This document shows positions 33,662-45,499 of a stretch of 64,000 nt of DNA, one piece after another. Position 1 is the first letter of the stretch. Each line of letters starts with the position of its first letter. The notes under the pieces are model-generated. The model saw only the letters and a list, made by a program, of their open reading frames with translations. It ran no database searches and was not told the origin of the DNA. The DNA lies in the NCBI GenBank assembly GCA_025403435.1, contig CM046354.1, positions 16,227,836 to 16,291,835 of the forward strand, written 5' to 3'. Origin of the DNA: Artocarpus heterophyllus (taxonomy: Eukaryota; Streptophyta; Magnoliopsida; Rosales; Moraceae). The position numbers and the translations under genes are program-made.

Positions 33662-35699
33662 TGTTGGAAACAAAGTGCGCAGCGGAATTTTAAAAATTTT
33701 TCATCAGAGTATTTTCCAAAACACAAGTTTGACATGTTATATGTATAAATTAAACAGATCTTACTAACCTCAGTGTGCCGAAGAACCTCCGCGACCTGTG
33801 TAGAGAAGTAACGTTCCAGAAGAGCCTCAACCAACTGGTCTTCTTTGCTATTCTCTATCCACAACCGGAGTGAGTGTGGGCTCACACGTACAGCTCTTCC
33901 ACCGGTGACTCTCCTTCCAACCAATAGAGAGAACCCAAAGCTAGTGTTCGTGATTTGTGAACAAAAGCTCTCAGGGAGTTTTCAGATGCTCACTAAAAGA
34001 GTATCACTCTTAATCTCTCAAATTGATCTGAGTAAATCATTAGACTCACTCCCTTTTTATACCTATTGGTCCTTGGGGTCAGTCCATATCAGATTAGGTC
34101 TCAAAAATCGAAACAGAATCAAGTTCGGATCAATATCTGATAAGATACGCGTGAAAAACGCGTAATCTTAACTGTCGCGGTCGGCATGCCGAACTGTGTG
34201 ATAGGCAGGCCGAACTGGCCAGTTCGGCAGGCCGAACTTTCTGATAGGCAGGCTGAACTGTGGAGAAAAAATCTCCGCGAATCTTTTATTTTCCATCCGA
34301 GATTCTAAAGGATAAAGTCTCAGTTTTGATTCAAATAGCCCAATAGAAAAGATATCTGATCAAAACAAACTTTATCAAGATAATCTCTAAGAAAATAAAT
34401 CAATTCACAATAATTCTACAAGTTTATCTTGTTCTAATTGTCCAAAATTAAAACAACCGATAAACAGACAAGAATTATCCGAACGCCATAATTCAACAAG
34501 TTCATCTTGAACTAATTTCTTACATAATTAATTCAACCGATAAACAGACATGAATTATTTGATTCTTATAAATTTTAAACCAATCTGATAAATCCGACAT
34601 AAGTCACCAATTATTGGAAAAGCACGCCGTGTCGTTACAGGATTTTGTGAGCTAGCAAAGGGGACCAAAATGGACCTATAAAGTTCAAGCTCATGATAAT
34701 TATGAAACCCAATATCCCAGATATACATTTCACAATTATCAACTCCAACGCTACTCCACTAAAAGCTTGGAGCTGCACTCTCGAACTTTATAGAATTACG
34801 AAGCTCGTGTAGCTAAGTCTCCATGATATATCATAGTGTATCGCATCCCCATATGATCATCCATAACCGGCTTAAGGACAAGTTCTATCTTACCTTCCCG
34901 ATTATTTTTATCTTACGTTTCATTGTCTCACCATTAGAAAACTTACCATCCAAAGATAGTATACCATTCGGTTACACCTATGTATCCAAATGGTTGAGCG
35001 CTCCAGTTTTCCAATTACAGGACAACGCATATAAGAGGATATCATTACTCCTAAAGAGGAGCTATGGATTCCATATCTATGAATAACAAGTCTACGCTAC
35101 CAAGAGTCATGCCTCCAACGTACCGACATGTATGCCACTATAGAGATGTGGGAGTCACCCATTGGTACATCAAAAGACACAAATCGAGACAACGGGCCCA
35201 TTATTCATCTCAGGATTAAGATACAATACAAATGAATGTCTAAAGTGAATCGATTTGCCAAGACAGAATTATTAATCCAAATCAATTCACTTTATGTCCC
35301 GATCCAACACATCGTCACCTATGACAACGCGCCAATGTTTCTATTCACGGAGTCCAACTTCGATGGCCAAGACAAACCATCTCCCAAAAGGGATATAGAC
35401 AACATAACAATCTTTACATGAATAAAGCGCCCAACTTTATTCCCTCGATTGCGGATCATATATTTTAGACCATCACCTTAAGAGTCGTGTCTACCGCATA
35501 ATCATCCCATCATATGCCCAACTCTTAAGGTTTAGACTGACAGTCTCAGACTACTGTTTGCTTATTATACATTCAACAAATATGAACGTAAAGAGGACAA
35601 TATTTGGTATATATAAACGAATAAATTCTTTATTGATAAAAATGTCTCCAAAAACGTATTACATTTTTACTCCTTAGAGCATACATGTCTAACACAACA
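33662..35699 (-). mobile_element. Probable solo LTR in minus orientation (about 2 kb)
   Basis: Read on the minus strand it starts TGTTGTGTTAGAC and ends …TTCCGCTGCGCAC…TTTCCAACA, an ending often seen in large plant LTRs. It contains GGTATAAAAAG (34063-34053) as a TATA box and no gag or pol. Expected 5-bp duplications were not found at these ends (CCACA against ATCCA), so one end may be misplaced or truncated. A 4-unit GGCAGGCCGAAC array lies about 120 bp upstream of the TATA box. Confidence 0.5.
34182..34258 (-). repeat. Four-unit ~21.5-bp array of GGCAGGCCGAAC palindromes
   Basis: Cores cggcatgccgaac, aggcaggccgaac, cggcaggccgaac and aggcaggctgaac start at 34182, 34203, 34225 and 34246 (spacing 21, 22, 21). 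Flanking GTTCGG makes several units palindromic. The core matches that of the array at 16458-16580. Confidence 0.75.
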
Positions 35700-36890
35700 A
35701 TCCAACGCAAGAACCTACTCCCAACCTTAGCCTTGAGCGCCCAAAAGACCATCCCTTGCACGGACCTGACTCGTTGGCACAACTCTCTCTGGTTAGATGC
35801 TGCCTAATTCATCACACTAGGATGCTACTCCCACTCACAGATCGAAGACCAGGCAACCAGCCTAATTTCAACATCGGAATCCAACCCTAAGGAGAAGGGC
35901 ATAACAAATTGGAAGAAGAAAGAAAAACCTAGCAAAGCTTGTAAATATGACATTTTTTTTTTCTTAATAACTAAAATGAACAGTGAAGGAGTGTTTGCAA
36001 GAAAAAAAAAAAAAGAAGAGCAAATGAGAAAAAAAATGGAGAAAGAAATAGTAAAAAAAAAAAGAAAAGAAGTAAGAAAAGAAGAAGGAAAAATAGGAGA
36101 CCAATACGTGAACTCCTCAAGAGCATGGATGAAAACGATCCTTGCTCCTTTCCTTTTATAGATGTATAAAAATAAATGTATAGATATAGATTAATATATT
36201 TGTGATTATCAGGTGCCAATACACATGTAAAATTTGACAAGTTAATGAACTGTTTAATTTTTTTTTTTGAATGGATGTTTCTCGTTTCAACATTTTTTAT
36301 TTCTTCTTGTTAATCTCAAATGGATATTTTATAGCCGAAACTTTTACTTTATGTGGACTTGCATCACAAGAGTAAAGAAAAAGATGATGTGGGGGTTGAT
36401 GAAACTTCGAAAATGTACATTTTTTAAAGTTAAATATCATCATTTTTCATTTATATTTCTCGTTAAATCCCTTAATTAAAGCATTTGTGTGTTAAATAAT
36501 ATTTTAGTGTCTTTGTAAAAAATATGTTTAAACTCAAGTTTTTAATATGTTTTTATGTTTAATAATATTTTCAGTAATTTTTAGAATCATTTTCATATAT
36601 AAAATATTTGTTCAATTTAAAATTAATTAAAACCGTAAAAATAATATGTGGTATTTTATTTTAAGTTTTAATGTATTTTATAGTGTGTTTTAAGTTTGTA
36701 AATATTTTCCATTATATCTTTAGTTATTTATAAAAATATTTTCGAGTCTTAAAAATTATATCTTTGTCAAACCAAATGGGCTCAGAATTTAAGAAGTTTG
36801 TAACTATTTTTAGTGTGTTATGTATAAAATGGGTATTTTTAAAATTATTGTAAATATTATATTTGTAAAATAATTAATTTTGTTTTAATT
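35700..36890. other. Intergenic DNA with a purine-rich relic
   Basis: 35700-35940 is GC-moderate and unassigned. 35970-36190 is another A/G-rich fragment of the family at 27580-31310, ending in a similar 'cttttatagatgtata' phrase. The rest is AT-rich; no gene. Confidence 0.5.
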
Positions 36891-38490
36891 TTTTCTATTT
36901 AGATTTGAAATCTGGTGAAAAAATAAAGCAAAATGGTATCAAAAAGGGCACATTTGAACAACAAATGATAAAAAAAATAAAAATTTGAATTTTTAAAAGA
37001 GGAGACACATGGATTCTTCTCAGCCGTAGGATGCGCCACCAAAAATCTTTAGAACCGTCGAATTGCTTGCCATGCGTCAGCCGCACAAACAGGTAGGTCC
37101 TGCGTGTCAACACTCTCAGAAGAGTCTCCAAATCTATAGCAGTCAGTTCCACGTGAAGCCTCTGGCTTAGCCGTCAGATCTACTTAACTTGACCGATCAA
37201 TGTTCACAGATCTAGCCCCATTTGGCCCCCCTAGTCTCGCGTTGTACATTAATTCTTGGCCGTTATATCTCGCGATTAACGCCTAAGATCATTCTGCTTC
37301 TATCCGTCCAGGCACCAAGAAGTAATAGATTACCTCTAAAAATTTAGATTCTTAGGGTAGTTACGGCGTATAAAAAGAGAAAAAAAATTTTAAAAAATTT
37401 GCAAGTTGTATCCGAATATTGTTTCCATTCTTAACAAAAAAAATAGTGTAAAAATTATTAGAAAATTCTTAATAGGGGATTTTCTAAGCCTATAAATACG
37501 AGCTCTCAGCCAGTGTTTCCTCACCCCAAAATTAGTATAGAAATCACTATTTAAATAGTTTAGTTTCTAAGTTTAGTTTTTAATATTTAATTTTTAGTTT
37601 AAGTTTTTATGAGATAATTCCATGTTTATGCTGTAAAAATTATGCTCAATAATATTTGGAGTGTTTTTATTTTAAATATTTCTTTTTAATTTTCCTTTTT
37701 AGCTTAGGAGAAAAAGGGAAATTCTAGCAAAATTACTTTAACTATTTTTAGTTTTTCTTAGCTTTCTAAGCAGTTATAATGCTAAAATATATCTTTAGAA
37801 AACTTAAGATTTTAGTATTTTCTTAACTAGAACTCTGACAAATTTTGGTTTTGATTTTTCAATGATATAGACTGGCACAGATAATGCTTGAGAGGATCTT
37901 GATTAGTTGTAGTCAGAGAATAGCTCGATAAATGCTTAACTTATTATTTTATTTGTTATTTTAGTTAAGTAATGCTGAAATTATGCTTGTTTATGTAGTT
38001 GAGTTTTTGCTGCATTATAGACATAAAATGGCACAATAAATGCATGGTAATGCTTGATATATTGTCGACATAGGATGACATAATGTATTCTTAAACCAAT
38101 TAATAAATAAATAGAAAAGTTAAAATTTGTTTAAGTTAATTACTAGAACGAAACCTTTGAACCTTAGCATTGTTATAATTACTGTTGTATCTCTTTAAAT
38201 TAGTTGTTATTAGTATTGTTATTTTTATTAAAGCTATTTTGAATTAATCGTACTCATTGTTAAAGTTCCATTTTAAATTAACTGTATTTCTTATTGTTGA
38301 AATCATACAAATTTTAAAAATGAAAAAAATGCTGTAAAGATGTGTGAATATTGTAAATGTTTTGTGAATAATAAATAAATAATTAATATAACAAATATAT
38401 TGGATCTTTTCCTGTGGGTTCGACCTCGAATTCGCCGAGTTTTATTACTTGTGACAATCTTATACTTCGGATTGTAACTTTCAAGGCCAA
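36890..38490 (+). mobile_element. LTR-like block, probably Ty3/Gypsy
   Basis: GC-richer U3-like part (36990-37330), TATA box CTATAAATA at about 37492-37500 followed by a leader, a long AT-rich segment, and an ending 'cctgtgggttcgacctcgaa…ttacttgtgac' that resembles the 3' part of plant Tat/Athila-type Gypsy LTRs. No internal domains and no target duplication recognised; ends approximate. Confidence 0.45.
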
Positions 38491-39859
38491 ACAGAGGTAT
38501 TAAGGGGTTACTCTCTAAGGGGACTCCAATGCTTAATTCTAACATAGGTCCTAGAAAACAAGTGAACACGACTTGATGTTAAATAATGAAGAGAATCAAT
38601 GGATGTGCATTAATGCTTGTGATGGAGGGATCCGGGTTGGTTAGAGTCAATGGGGAAAGCAGTAGATAGAGTTGGGAAAATCTCATAGGGTTGGCCTCTA
38701 TTAAGCGTGGGAACCCTTTTTACCTCTTAGCAAGGGATATTCACAGATGGACAGTATAGGATTATGCGAGTACAAGCGTTTGAACACTTTTACTTTTGGG
38801 AGTACTTAAATTGTGCCTGAAGAGTTTGGGATTGTCAACTTTGTTGTTAACTAGGTGCTTGACCAACTTGAGTGCTTAGTCGAGGTGGTGAACCGGGTCT
38901 TCGACCGGTGAGGTGCTCGATGGTTGGTTGTCTCCAGTGGTTGGCCGTAGAACGCTCTTTCAGAGTTTGCTTTGGGTAAAGTTCAATGATCTCTTCTTGG
39001 CATTACAAGTGGTCCCCTAGTCTTGTTTATGTTAGTTATTTAAAAGATTCCAAGTGGCACTTGGAGAAAGACCCAACTTCTTGAGCATTGTGTAAGTATA
39101 ACATTAACTTCCCACTTTCATGCTTTTATATTGATAGACTCTAAGTCTAATGGTGTTAATGAAGTGACAGTGGTATTGAGAATGGTTGTTCTAAGATGAC
39201 TTCTGTGAAGAGGTGTTCCTCGACATGGCTTTGGTGTAAGCTTTGAACTTGCAAGTTTTTGGTCTAACTTAGTTGTGAACATGATGGCAGTAGTGAAGGT
39301 AATTAGTTCTATACGAGTCTTGTTGGGCTGAGCTTGTTTGCAAGACTAGCCTGCTTGGCAAAGTTGGTTCTAACCAACTTTTTAGTTAGAAATAGTATAA
39401 AGATCTCACATGCTACAGTAAAAGGAAATAAGTTGTTACAGTATAAAGCTTTCACATGGTACAATGTTTTCGGTTGAGAGCGATAGACTCTTAGCGTAAT
39501 TGAACTTGATACACTAGGCAATAGCAATGTCGAGCACTTACTAATCCCACGTGACTCTGGTTGGATCAAACTTCTCGGCACTACTTGGGTTTGTCATTCT
39601 AAGTTTGGCATACTCTTGATTTAAATTAGTCGTGAACTCAAACAGTGTCAAACGCTTTATGTTTTATATGACTCAGGTGAGACCAAGTTGCTTGGCACAC
39701 TAGGCTCAAAAGACACATGTAAGTCTGGTCAAACTAAACTTCTTGGTGTGGCCTAGGCCCCACTCTTTTAAGTTTGGTAAACTCTCGATCTTATTGAGTT
39801 CGATGACGTAATGGCAATACTAAGCACATACTAGTCCTAGGCGCTAGTCTTATAAGGTA

Positions 39860-40006
39860 TTTGGGAGACTAGTTTAAACCATCAGTTTGAGTTTGAGAGT
39901 TGTAGCATATGATGGGTTTACATTGTAGTTTTTTTTACTATAACATGTGAGAACTTTACACTGTTTACAGCTCAAACCATCATGGTTTGAACTACTTTTT
40001 CAAACA
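39860..40006. mobile_element. MITE relic of the 'acatgctacagtaa' family
   Basis: Carries the family interior (gtagcatatg…tttacattgtag…taacatgtgagaactttacactgt) and ends in TTTGGGAGA / CTTTTTCAAAC, a degenerate form of the GTTTGGAAGGGTGG ends at 42311 and 43155. Confidence 0.5.
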
Positions 40007-40221
40007 TCCAATTAGTCTATTCAAGTGCTTAACTGAGTGGGCACTCGGCACATTGACCATCTTAAGTGGTCAACCTCATAACGCTCTTTCAAACTTTGTA
40101 TTGGTTTGAACTACTTTTTCAAACATCCAATTAGTCTATTTAAGTGCTCAACCGAGTAGGCACTCGGCACATTGACCATCATAAGTGGTCAACCTCATAA
40201 GGCTCTTTCAAACTTTGTTTT
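39984..40221. repeat. 119-bp tandem duplication
   Basis: 39984-40102 is repeated at 40103-40221 with few differences (for example ggtttgaactactttttcaa, cactcggcacattgaccatc). The first copy overlaps the end of the MITE relic at 39860-40006, so the duplication arose after that insertion. Confidence 0.85.
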
Positions 40222-42079
40222 AGCAAGGTTTAGTGATTTCTCCTTGGGTATTTCGAGTGGCTTCCTACTTTTGTCTATATTAGTTCTTTAAAAGGTTCCG
40301 CATGGTACTTAAAGAAGGACCCAACTTCTTGAGCATCTGGGTACAACAAATGTAATGCATGAATGATAGAATCATATAATTTAATGTATTTAATGTACCA
40401 TTTATCAAATTCATTTTCTTAACAGCATCTATTCTGTCTCTAAGGAACACATGTATAAGGAACACTTGTCAAGTCATCCAAACCTTCAGTTCGCACTCTT
40501 AAAAAACTTAATTTATACATTGTAGGTCGGGTCCATTTTAGATTTTGGGATTAAATCATGCAAACTAACTTTTGCTTACTTAGTTTCCATACCCGATATA
40601 ATTTGAACCACAAAAATTAAACATATATATTTATACAAAATAATCAAAATATTCTTTGAAACATTTTATTAGAATTGAAAGGCAAACCATATTTTTTTAA
40701 AATCGCCTAAAGTTGGTGACAAATTAAAATTTTTCAGAAGAATATTTAGTCGTTTCATATTTAGTTGTTTCGTGACGCGTAATTTGTGAGATTAGAAAGA
40801 AAAAGAGTCCATAGAGTATCCCAAATTAGGAAGAATTAGTGGAGTGTTTAGCTGCAGTGGGTTATTAAGGACTACATATGCAAGATAAGAAGGAAAAAGT
40901 TCCATGTGATATATGGTGAAATAGCATGCAACTAATTTGTGAAGCTTTTCACAAAGGATTATCCCACCTTTGATCTACCATGATGTTCAAAATCAACCAT
41001 CAACTAATATTCTTGATTTGATTTAACCAAGGGGAAAAGCATGGTACACCACCCCTCAATAAAGGTAATAGGCGATGATAATTTCATCACCTAATACTGC
41101 ATGACCGATAAACCACCCTCTGTATTATGCAAGCGTTGCTACCAATTAAATCTTAATTTTACTTGATCAAGATTGGTGATATTTTGTTGACAGAACTCCC
41201 TTGGGCTTAGTCAATAATAAATTTGTGCAAAATTTTAATATTTATAACGTTATGTGTATTGTTAATAGGCCATGGGGATTATTACTTCAATGATAAGATT
41301 GTTCAAAGATGGAAATTTGCTGGTTATGTTCAGCTCAGTCTCTATAGAAATGTACTTAAAACAATGTGATACCTGATGAGAACAAATCATTACAAGGTTG
41401 TTTAAGATTTGTGAATCACAAAATTATCTTCCAAGGCTTCTTTCATTTGACTTTGAATAAAAATAAAAATTTAACCACGAGCTATTTGGGATCAAGAAAG
41501 TTCAGAAAAAGGGCAACAAGAAATAAGCCTCTCATTAAATTCAAAAATTTATATTATCTTTTAAAAGGCTATAAATAAATGTTTAACCCTATTAGGAAGT
41601 CCTAAGTCCAATTCTTGATTATCATGCCCCTGCCCAAAATGTACCCATCCTTCGGAATCGTGAGTCATCTCAAATACTACAGTAAACATAACTCTAATAT
41701 TGAAAGTAAATCACTCTAAATCTTTTTTATAAATTTCTTTTTTTTTTCGCTCGTTATTTATTGTTGATGTTGATACATAAAAGAAATACGTAATGAGGCG
41801 ATCATAAGTGCAATTTTTGTTGGACGAAAAAATCACCATCGACAAGTATGAAGTCATCCCCATCAAAAGTTGATCCTAAATGAGATGTAAACTACCGTGC
41901 CAAGTAACCAACTAATAAATCAGTGGTTAATACAGGGTCAACTATTAGGTTACAAAATGGGCAAGGGCTCGTAGGGTTGAGAGAACAATACCTGCACTTG
42001 AAACGACGACGTTTAAAATCAAACATGGTACTTGTTGTCGGCAAGCCTATTGGATACATCCAATAGGAAATACAGATAA

Positions 42080-42600
42080 TGAACAGGATACATCCAACAA
42101 GTGGCTACCATACTCATTATTATAATAGGAAATACGTTAAAAGAGCTTGAACCATAGCAAGAGATTCCAGTTCTACCAAGACAAGAGGTAGACCAACATC
42201 TTTAGCACGCAACAGACAATGTAACAGAGCCATAGTTTCTGCATCTCTAGGTTGTAAACAACGCTTGAAATTTTTTCTAGTGCGGCAAGGACTTGTTCCT
42301 CTAAAATTATGTTTGAAAGAGTGGGTTCTCCCACTTTTTCAATTATAAATAGTATAAAGTTCTTACATGCTACAGTAACAATAAAAAAAAAAAATCGCTA
42401 CAATGTAGAGTTTTACATGCTATAGTAAAAGTAGCTCTAACCAACGGTTCTCACCACCCTTCCAAACTCCCTATAAATCTCTAATCACAACGCTAACGCC
42501 AACTTGTCTCTTGTCAAAGAAATAGCACCATCAGTAGGAAGGTTCCATTGCTGCACCCTGTCTACATTACCGTCCATTATGGTCTTTTGAGAACATGCTA
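42080..42600 (-). pseudogene. LINE RNase H-fold tail, split by a MITE
   Basis: Minus-strand reading gives WNLPTDGAISLTRDKLALAL-VIRD before the MITE and VLAALEK… then PRDAETMALLHCLLRAKDVG and PLVLVELESLAMVQALL after it, the pattern of the RVT_3/RNase H-like domain at the end of plant L1 elements. Frames are broken and the element at 42311-42467 interrupts the segment after VIRD. Confidence 0.75.
42311..42467. mobile_element. 157-bp MITE, 'acatgctacagtaa' family
   Basis: Ends GTTTGAAAGAGTGGGTTCTCC and GGTTCTCACCACCCTTCCAAAC are inverted repeats. The interior repeats 'agtataaagttcttacatgctacagtaa' style phrases twice. It interrupts the RNase H part of the LINE. Another copy, inverted, is at 43155-43314. 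Confidence 0.8.
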
Positions 42601-43154
42601 AAGCCTTGTGATCATCTCCTAATATTTATCAGCGCAACTCACTTGTTTAGGTTTTTTTTTTTTTTTTGGACTAAATACACTTAAAGTAGGCAAAATAACA
42701 TTTGGAGATCCTCCTGATTCAACAAAATTGTCAACATATAAATGATTTCTTTAAAATTCTATTAATGTATTTGACGGAAGTTAAGCCTTAAAAAAGATGC
42801 TTTCTAAATCTCTTTTGCTTACTTACAACAAAAGAGAGCATGAGTTAACAGACTCCTCAGATGATGAACACTGAGAACAATTAGCATCATTAATTACATT
42901 TCTGCAAACAAGGCCAACAGCAACAAGAAGAGCTTCATGATAAGCCTTCCTAACAAAACTCTTAATTTTTCTTGGGAGTTGTAGATTCCATAACATTTTT
43001 TTTTACCCACTTTGCAAATGATTTGAAAATGAACATTTTTAATCCTAGGAGTCAAGTGATGAGTGTAGCATTGACATTGGCAATATCACTTGGATTATTC
43101 AGAAGATGCAATACAACAACTGTAATTAAAGGCCCAACTGTATTCTAAGCTGTT

Positions 43155-43314
43155 GTTTGGAAGGGTGGTGAGAACCGTTGGTTAGAATCACTTTTATTGT
43201 AGCATGTGAGAGCTTTACGCTGTAGCAATTTTTTTATTGTTGCTGTAGCATATGAGAGATTTACACTGTTCATAACTGAGTTTGTGGTGGGAATTGGTTC
43301 CCACTCAGCCAAAC
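43155..43314. mobile_element. 160-bp MITE, same family, inverted relative to 42311
   Basis: Left GTTTGGAAGGGTGGTGAGAACC and right GGTTCCCACTCAGCCAAAC are inverted repeats; complementarity extends outward to about 43143-43326 (TTCTAAG / CTTAGAA). It splits LINE RT sequence between GPDGMLAMF and VGPLITVVV. No clear target duplication. Confidence 0.8.
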
Positions 43315-43329
43315 AGCAACTTAGAACAT

Positions 43330-43880
43330 GGCTAACATGCCATCAGGTCCCAGACTTCTCTCATGTCCCATTTCTTTTAATGCATGTTCAACTTCTTCAC
43401 CCAAATAAGATTCAACAAGAGATGAGATTGCTTTTTCCTCACAAACAATGTTGCCCGAGCCATCTTCCAATTCCTTGATTTTGGTTGATTTCCGTCAGCC
43501 ATTTGCCTTCTTGTGAAAGAATTTTGTATTGCATCTGCTGCTTTAAGCCATGAATATCTTGATCTTTGTTGCCAGTAGACTTCTTCTTTTTGGAGCAAAT
43601 TATCAAAAAAAAAATTTTCCTGTCTTGAAATAACCTAATAATGCTGTATAGAACAATCACTTTCCACATACAGTTGATGAAGGTGTTTTCCAGCATTTTT
43701 CACTTCGTAAGAGAAATAACCCAAATTTTGGCTGTGCCATGTCTCTAAACTTTTTAAACATTCTGAAGTATTAGAGAGTGCATCATGAAGAGAATTTTGA
43801 CTATAACCAGAACTCTAAGAAGTTTTGATAATATCAAAACATTCTTTTCTTCCAACCTAAAGGTAATATTCCTTTGGTTT
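43330..43880 (-). pseudogene. LINE linker and RT-entry fragment
   Basis: Minus-strand frames read LLQKEEVYWQQRSRYSWLKA, then NSFTRRQMADGNQPKS, then GHERSLGPDGMLAMF, matching the endonuclease-RT linker and RT start of plant L1 elements. Frameshifts and stops are frequent. It abuts the truncated end of the Copia insertion at about 43885. Confidence 0.75.
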
Positions 43881-43901
43881 GAGAAGGGAATCCTACGGTC
43901 C

Positions 43902-44837
43902 TTATCCTCTAGTCTCTTCCCTAGACGGTGTCATTTCATTCTTTACATCTCCCTTGAAATGTAGCGACGTAAGAGCTTCAACATTTAGTATTTGTTTGAG
44001 TCTATTTAAGTATAGAAGTGACAATGGTTTTGTCAGGATATCTACTTGATCTATCCTAGGCACATGTTGGACTCTTAGATCCTTGTTCATCACCTTTTCA
44101 CGAACAAAGTATAGATCTAGTTCTCTATGCTTCATTCTAGAATGCAGGATTGGATTAGCTGATAACGACACTGTGCTAGGATTGTCGTACCAAATTACTG
44201 GAATCTAAGGTGATTTAATCCCCAATTCTCTCAACAGTGATTCTAACCAAATCATCTCTACTGCAGCATTTTTCAGACATCTATACTTGGCTTCGATAGT
44301 TGATCTAGATACTGTTGACTGCTTCTTGGAGCTCCAAGTGATCATATTTCCCCCGAGAAAGATACAAAAGCCTAAGGTGGATTTTTGATTGACTGGATCT
44401 GTTGCCCAATCCACATTAGAGAATCTGCTTAGCTGCAAATGAATTGGCACTCTGAGATGGATTCCATGATCTAAAGTTCCTTCTAAGTATCTCAAAATCC
44501 TTTTCACTACTCGCCAATGAGTGTCTTTGGGGTTGTGCATATATTGGCAAACTTTGTTAACACTGAATGATAATTCTGGTCTAATCACTGTTGCATATTG
44601 TAAACCCCCAAAGATAATTCTATAGAGAGAGGTATTTTTATGAACATCTGCATTTTGAGCTAAGAGTGGCAATTCTATAATCATAGGTGTAGGTAGTGAC
44701 TTGGCCTCATGCATCTGGGCCTTAACAAGTAATTCTGCAATATATTTTTTCTGACTAAGATGTAGCAGTTGAGACACTTCAATTCCAAGGAAATAGTGGA
44801 GATCTCCTAAATCCTTGAGTGCAATGCTCTTGTTCAA
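43902..44837 (-). pseudogene. Copia RNase H and polyprotein tail
   Basis: Minus-strand: NKSIALKDLGDLHYFLGIEV, a signature near the RT/RNase H boundary, then SLYRIIFGGLQYATVIRPEL, RILRYLEGTLDHGI, VDWATDPVNQKSTLGFCIFL, SRSTIEAKYRCL and, in another frame, the tail with VLREKV-like and VDILTKPLS sequence. A stop between 44205 and 44171 splits it. Catalytic acidic residues appear partly changed (NVDWATD in place of the usual DADWA). Confidence 0.85.
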
Positions 44838-44978
44838 TTTGTCAATTAGGTTCTATAGCTCTGAGGGATCACTGCCAGTGATTATGATGTTATCCACGTA
44901 GACTAGGATAAACAGGCATGATTTGGTGGTGATTTTATAAAATAGAGATTGATATGCTATTGAGGGCTTGAAACCTAG

Positions 44979-45437
44979 TTAAGCTAATGATTCCTTCAAT
45001 CTATTAAACCATGCCCTTGGGGCCTTCTTGAGTCCATATAGGGCCTTGTTTAGTTTGCAAACTAGAGGATTTTTCTTGATGTCTCCTTGGACAAAGCTTG
45101 GAGGTTGCTCCATATATACCGCCTCTTGTAGGTGCCCATTCAGAAATGCATTGTTTACATCCAATTGCCTAAGTTTCTAGCCCCTGGCAAGAGCCACAGT
45201 AAGTGTAACACAAATTGTTGTTGGTTTGACCACCGGACTAAAGGTCTCAGTGAAGTCAAAGCCTGCCTTTTGATGGTATCCTTTGGCTACAAGCTGTGCT
45301 TTATGCCTAGATACACTTCCATCAGAGTCTCTTTTAATCTTAAAAACCCATTTACAACCAACTAGTTGTCTATTAGCAGGAGATGGTACTAGTGTCGAAG
45401 TGTTGTTGGCTAGCAAAGCATTGAACTCTTCTTTCAT
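44979..45437 (-). pseudogene. Copia reverse transcriptase N-terminal half
   Basis: Minus-strand frames: CKWVFKIKRDSDGSVSRHKA and AKGYHQKAGFDFTETFSPVV, then, after a stop at about 45178, [20 protein letters not shown] and [19 protein letters not shown]. The YVDD-containing segment lies in broken frame near 44890. Together a full-length but disabled RT. Confidence 0.87.
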
Positions 45438-45499
45438 AGCCTTTTTCCATAGATCATATGTTAGTGCTTCAGTAGTTGAAATTAGCTCCCTTGAGTCTA

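Larger units (their letters stand above)
38500..42060. other. Gene-free DNA with direct repeats and MITE relics
   Basis: No coding region recognised. A ~165-bp block occurs at about 38925-39095 and again, diverged, at 40180-40345 (shared phrases 'gctctttca', 'gacccaacttcttgagcat'). MITE-family relics lie at about 39360-39480 and 39860-40006. 40500-42060 is plain AT-rich DNA in which I see nothing. Confidence 0.55.
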
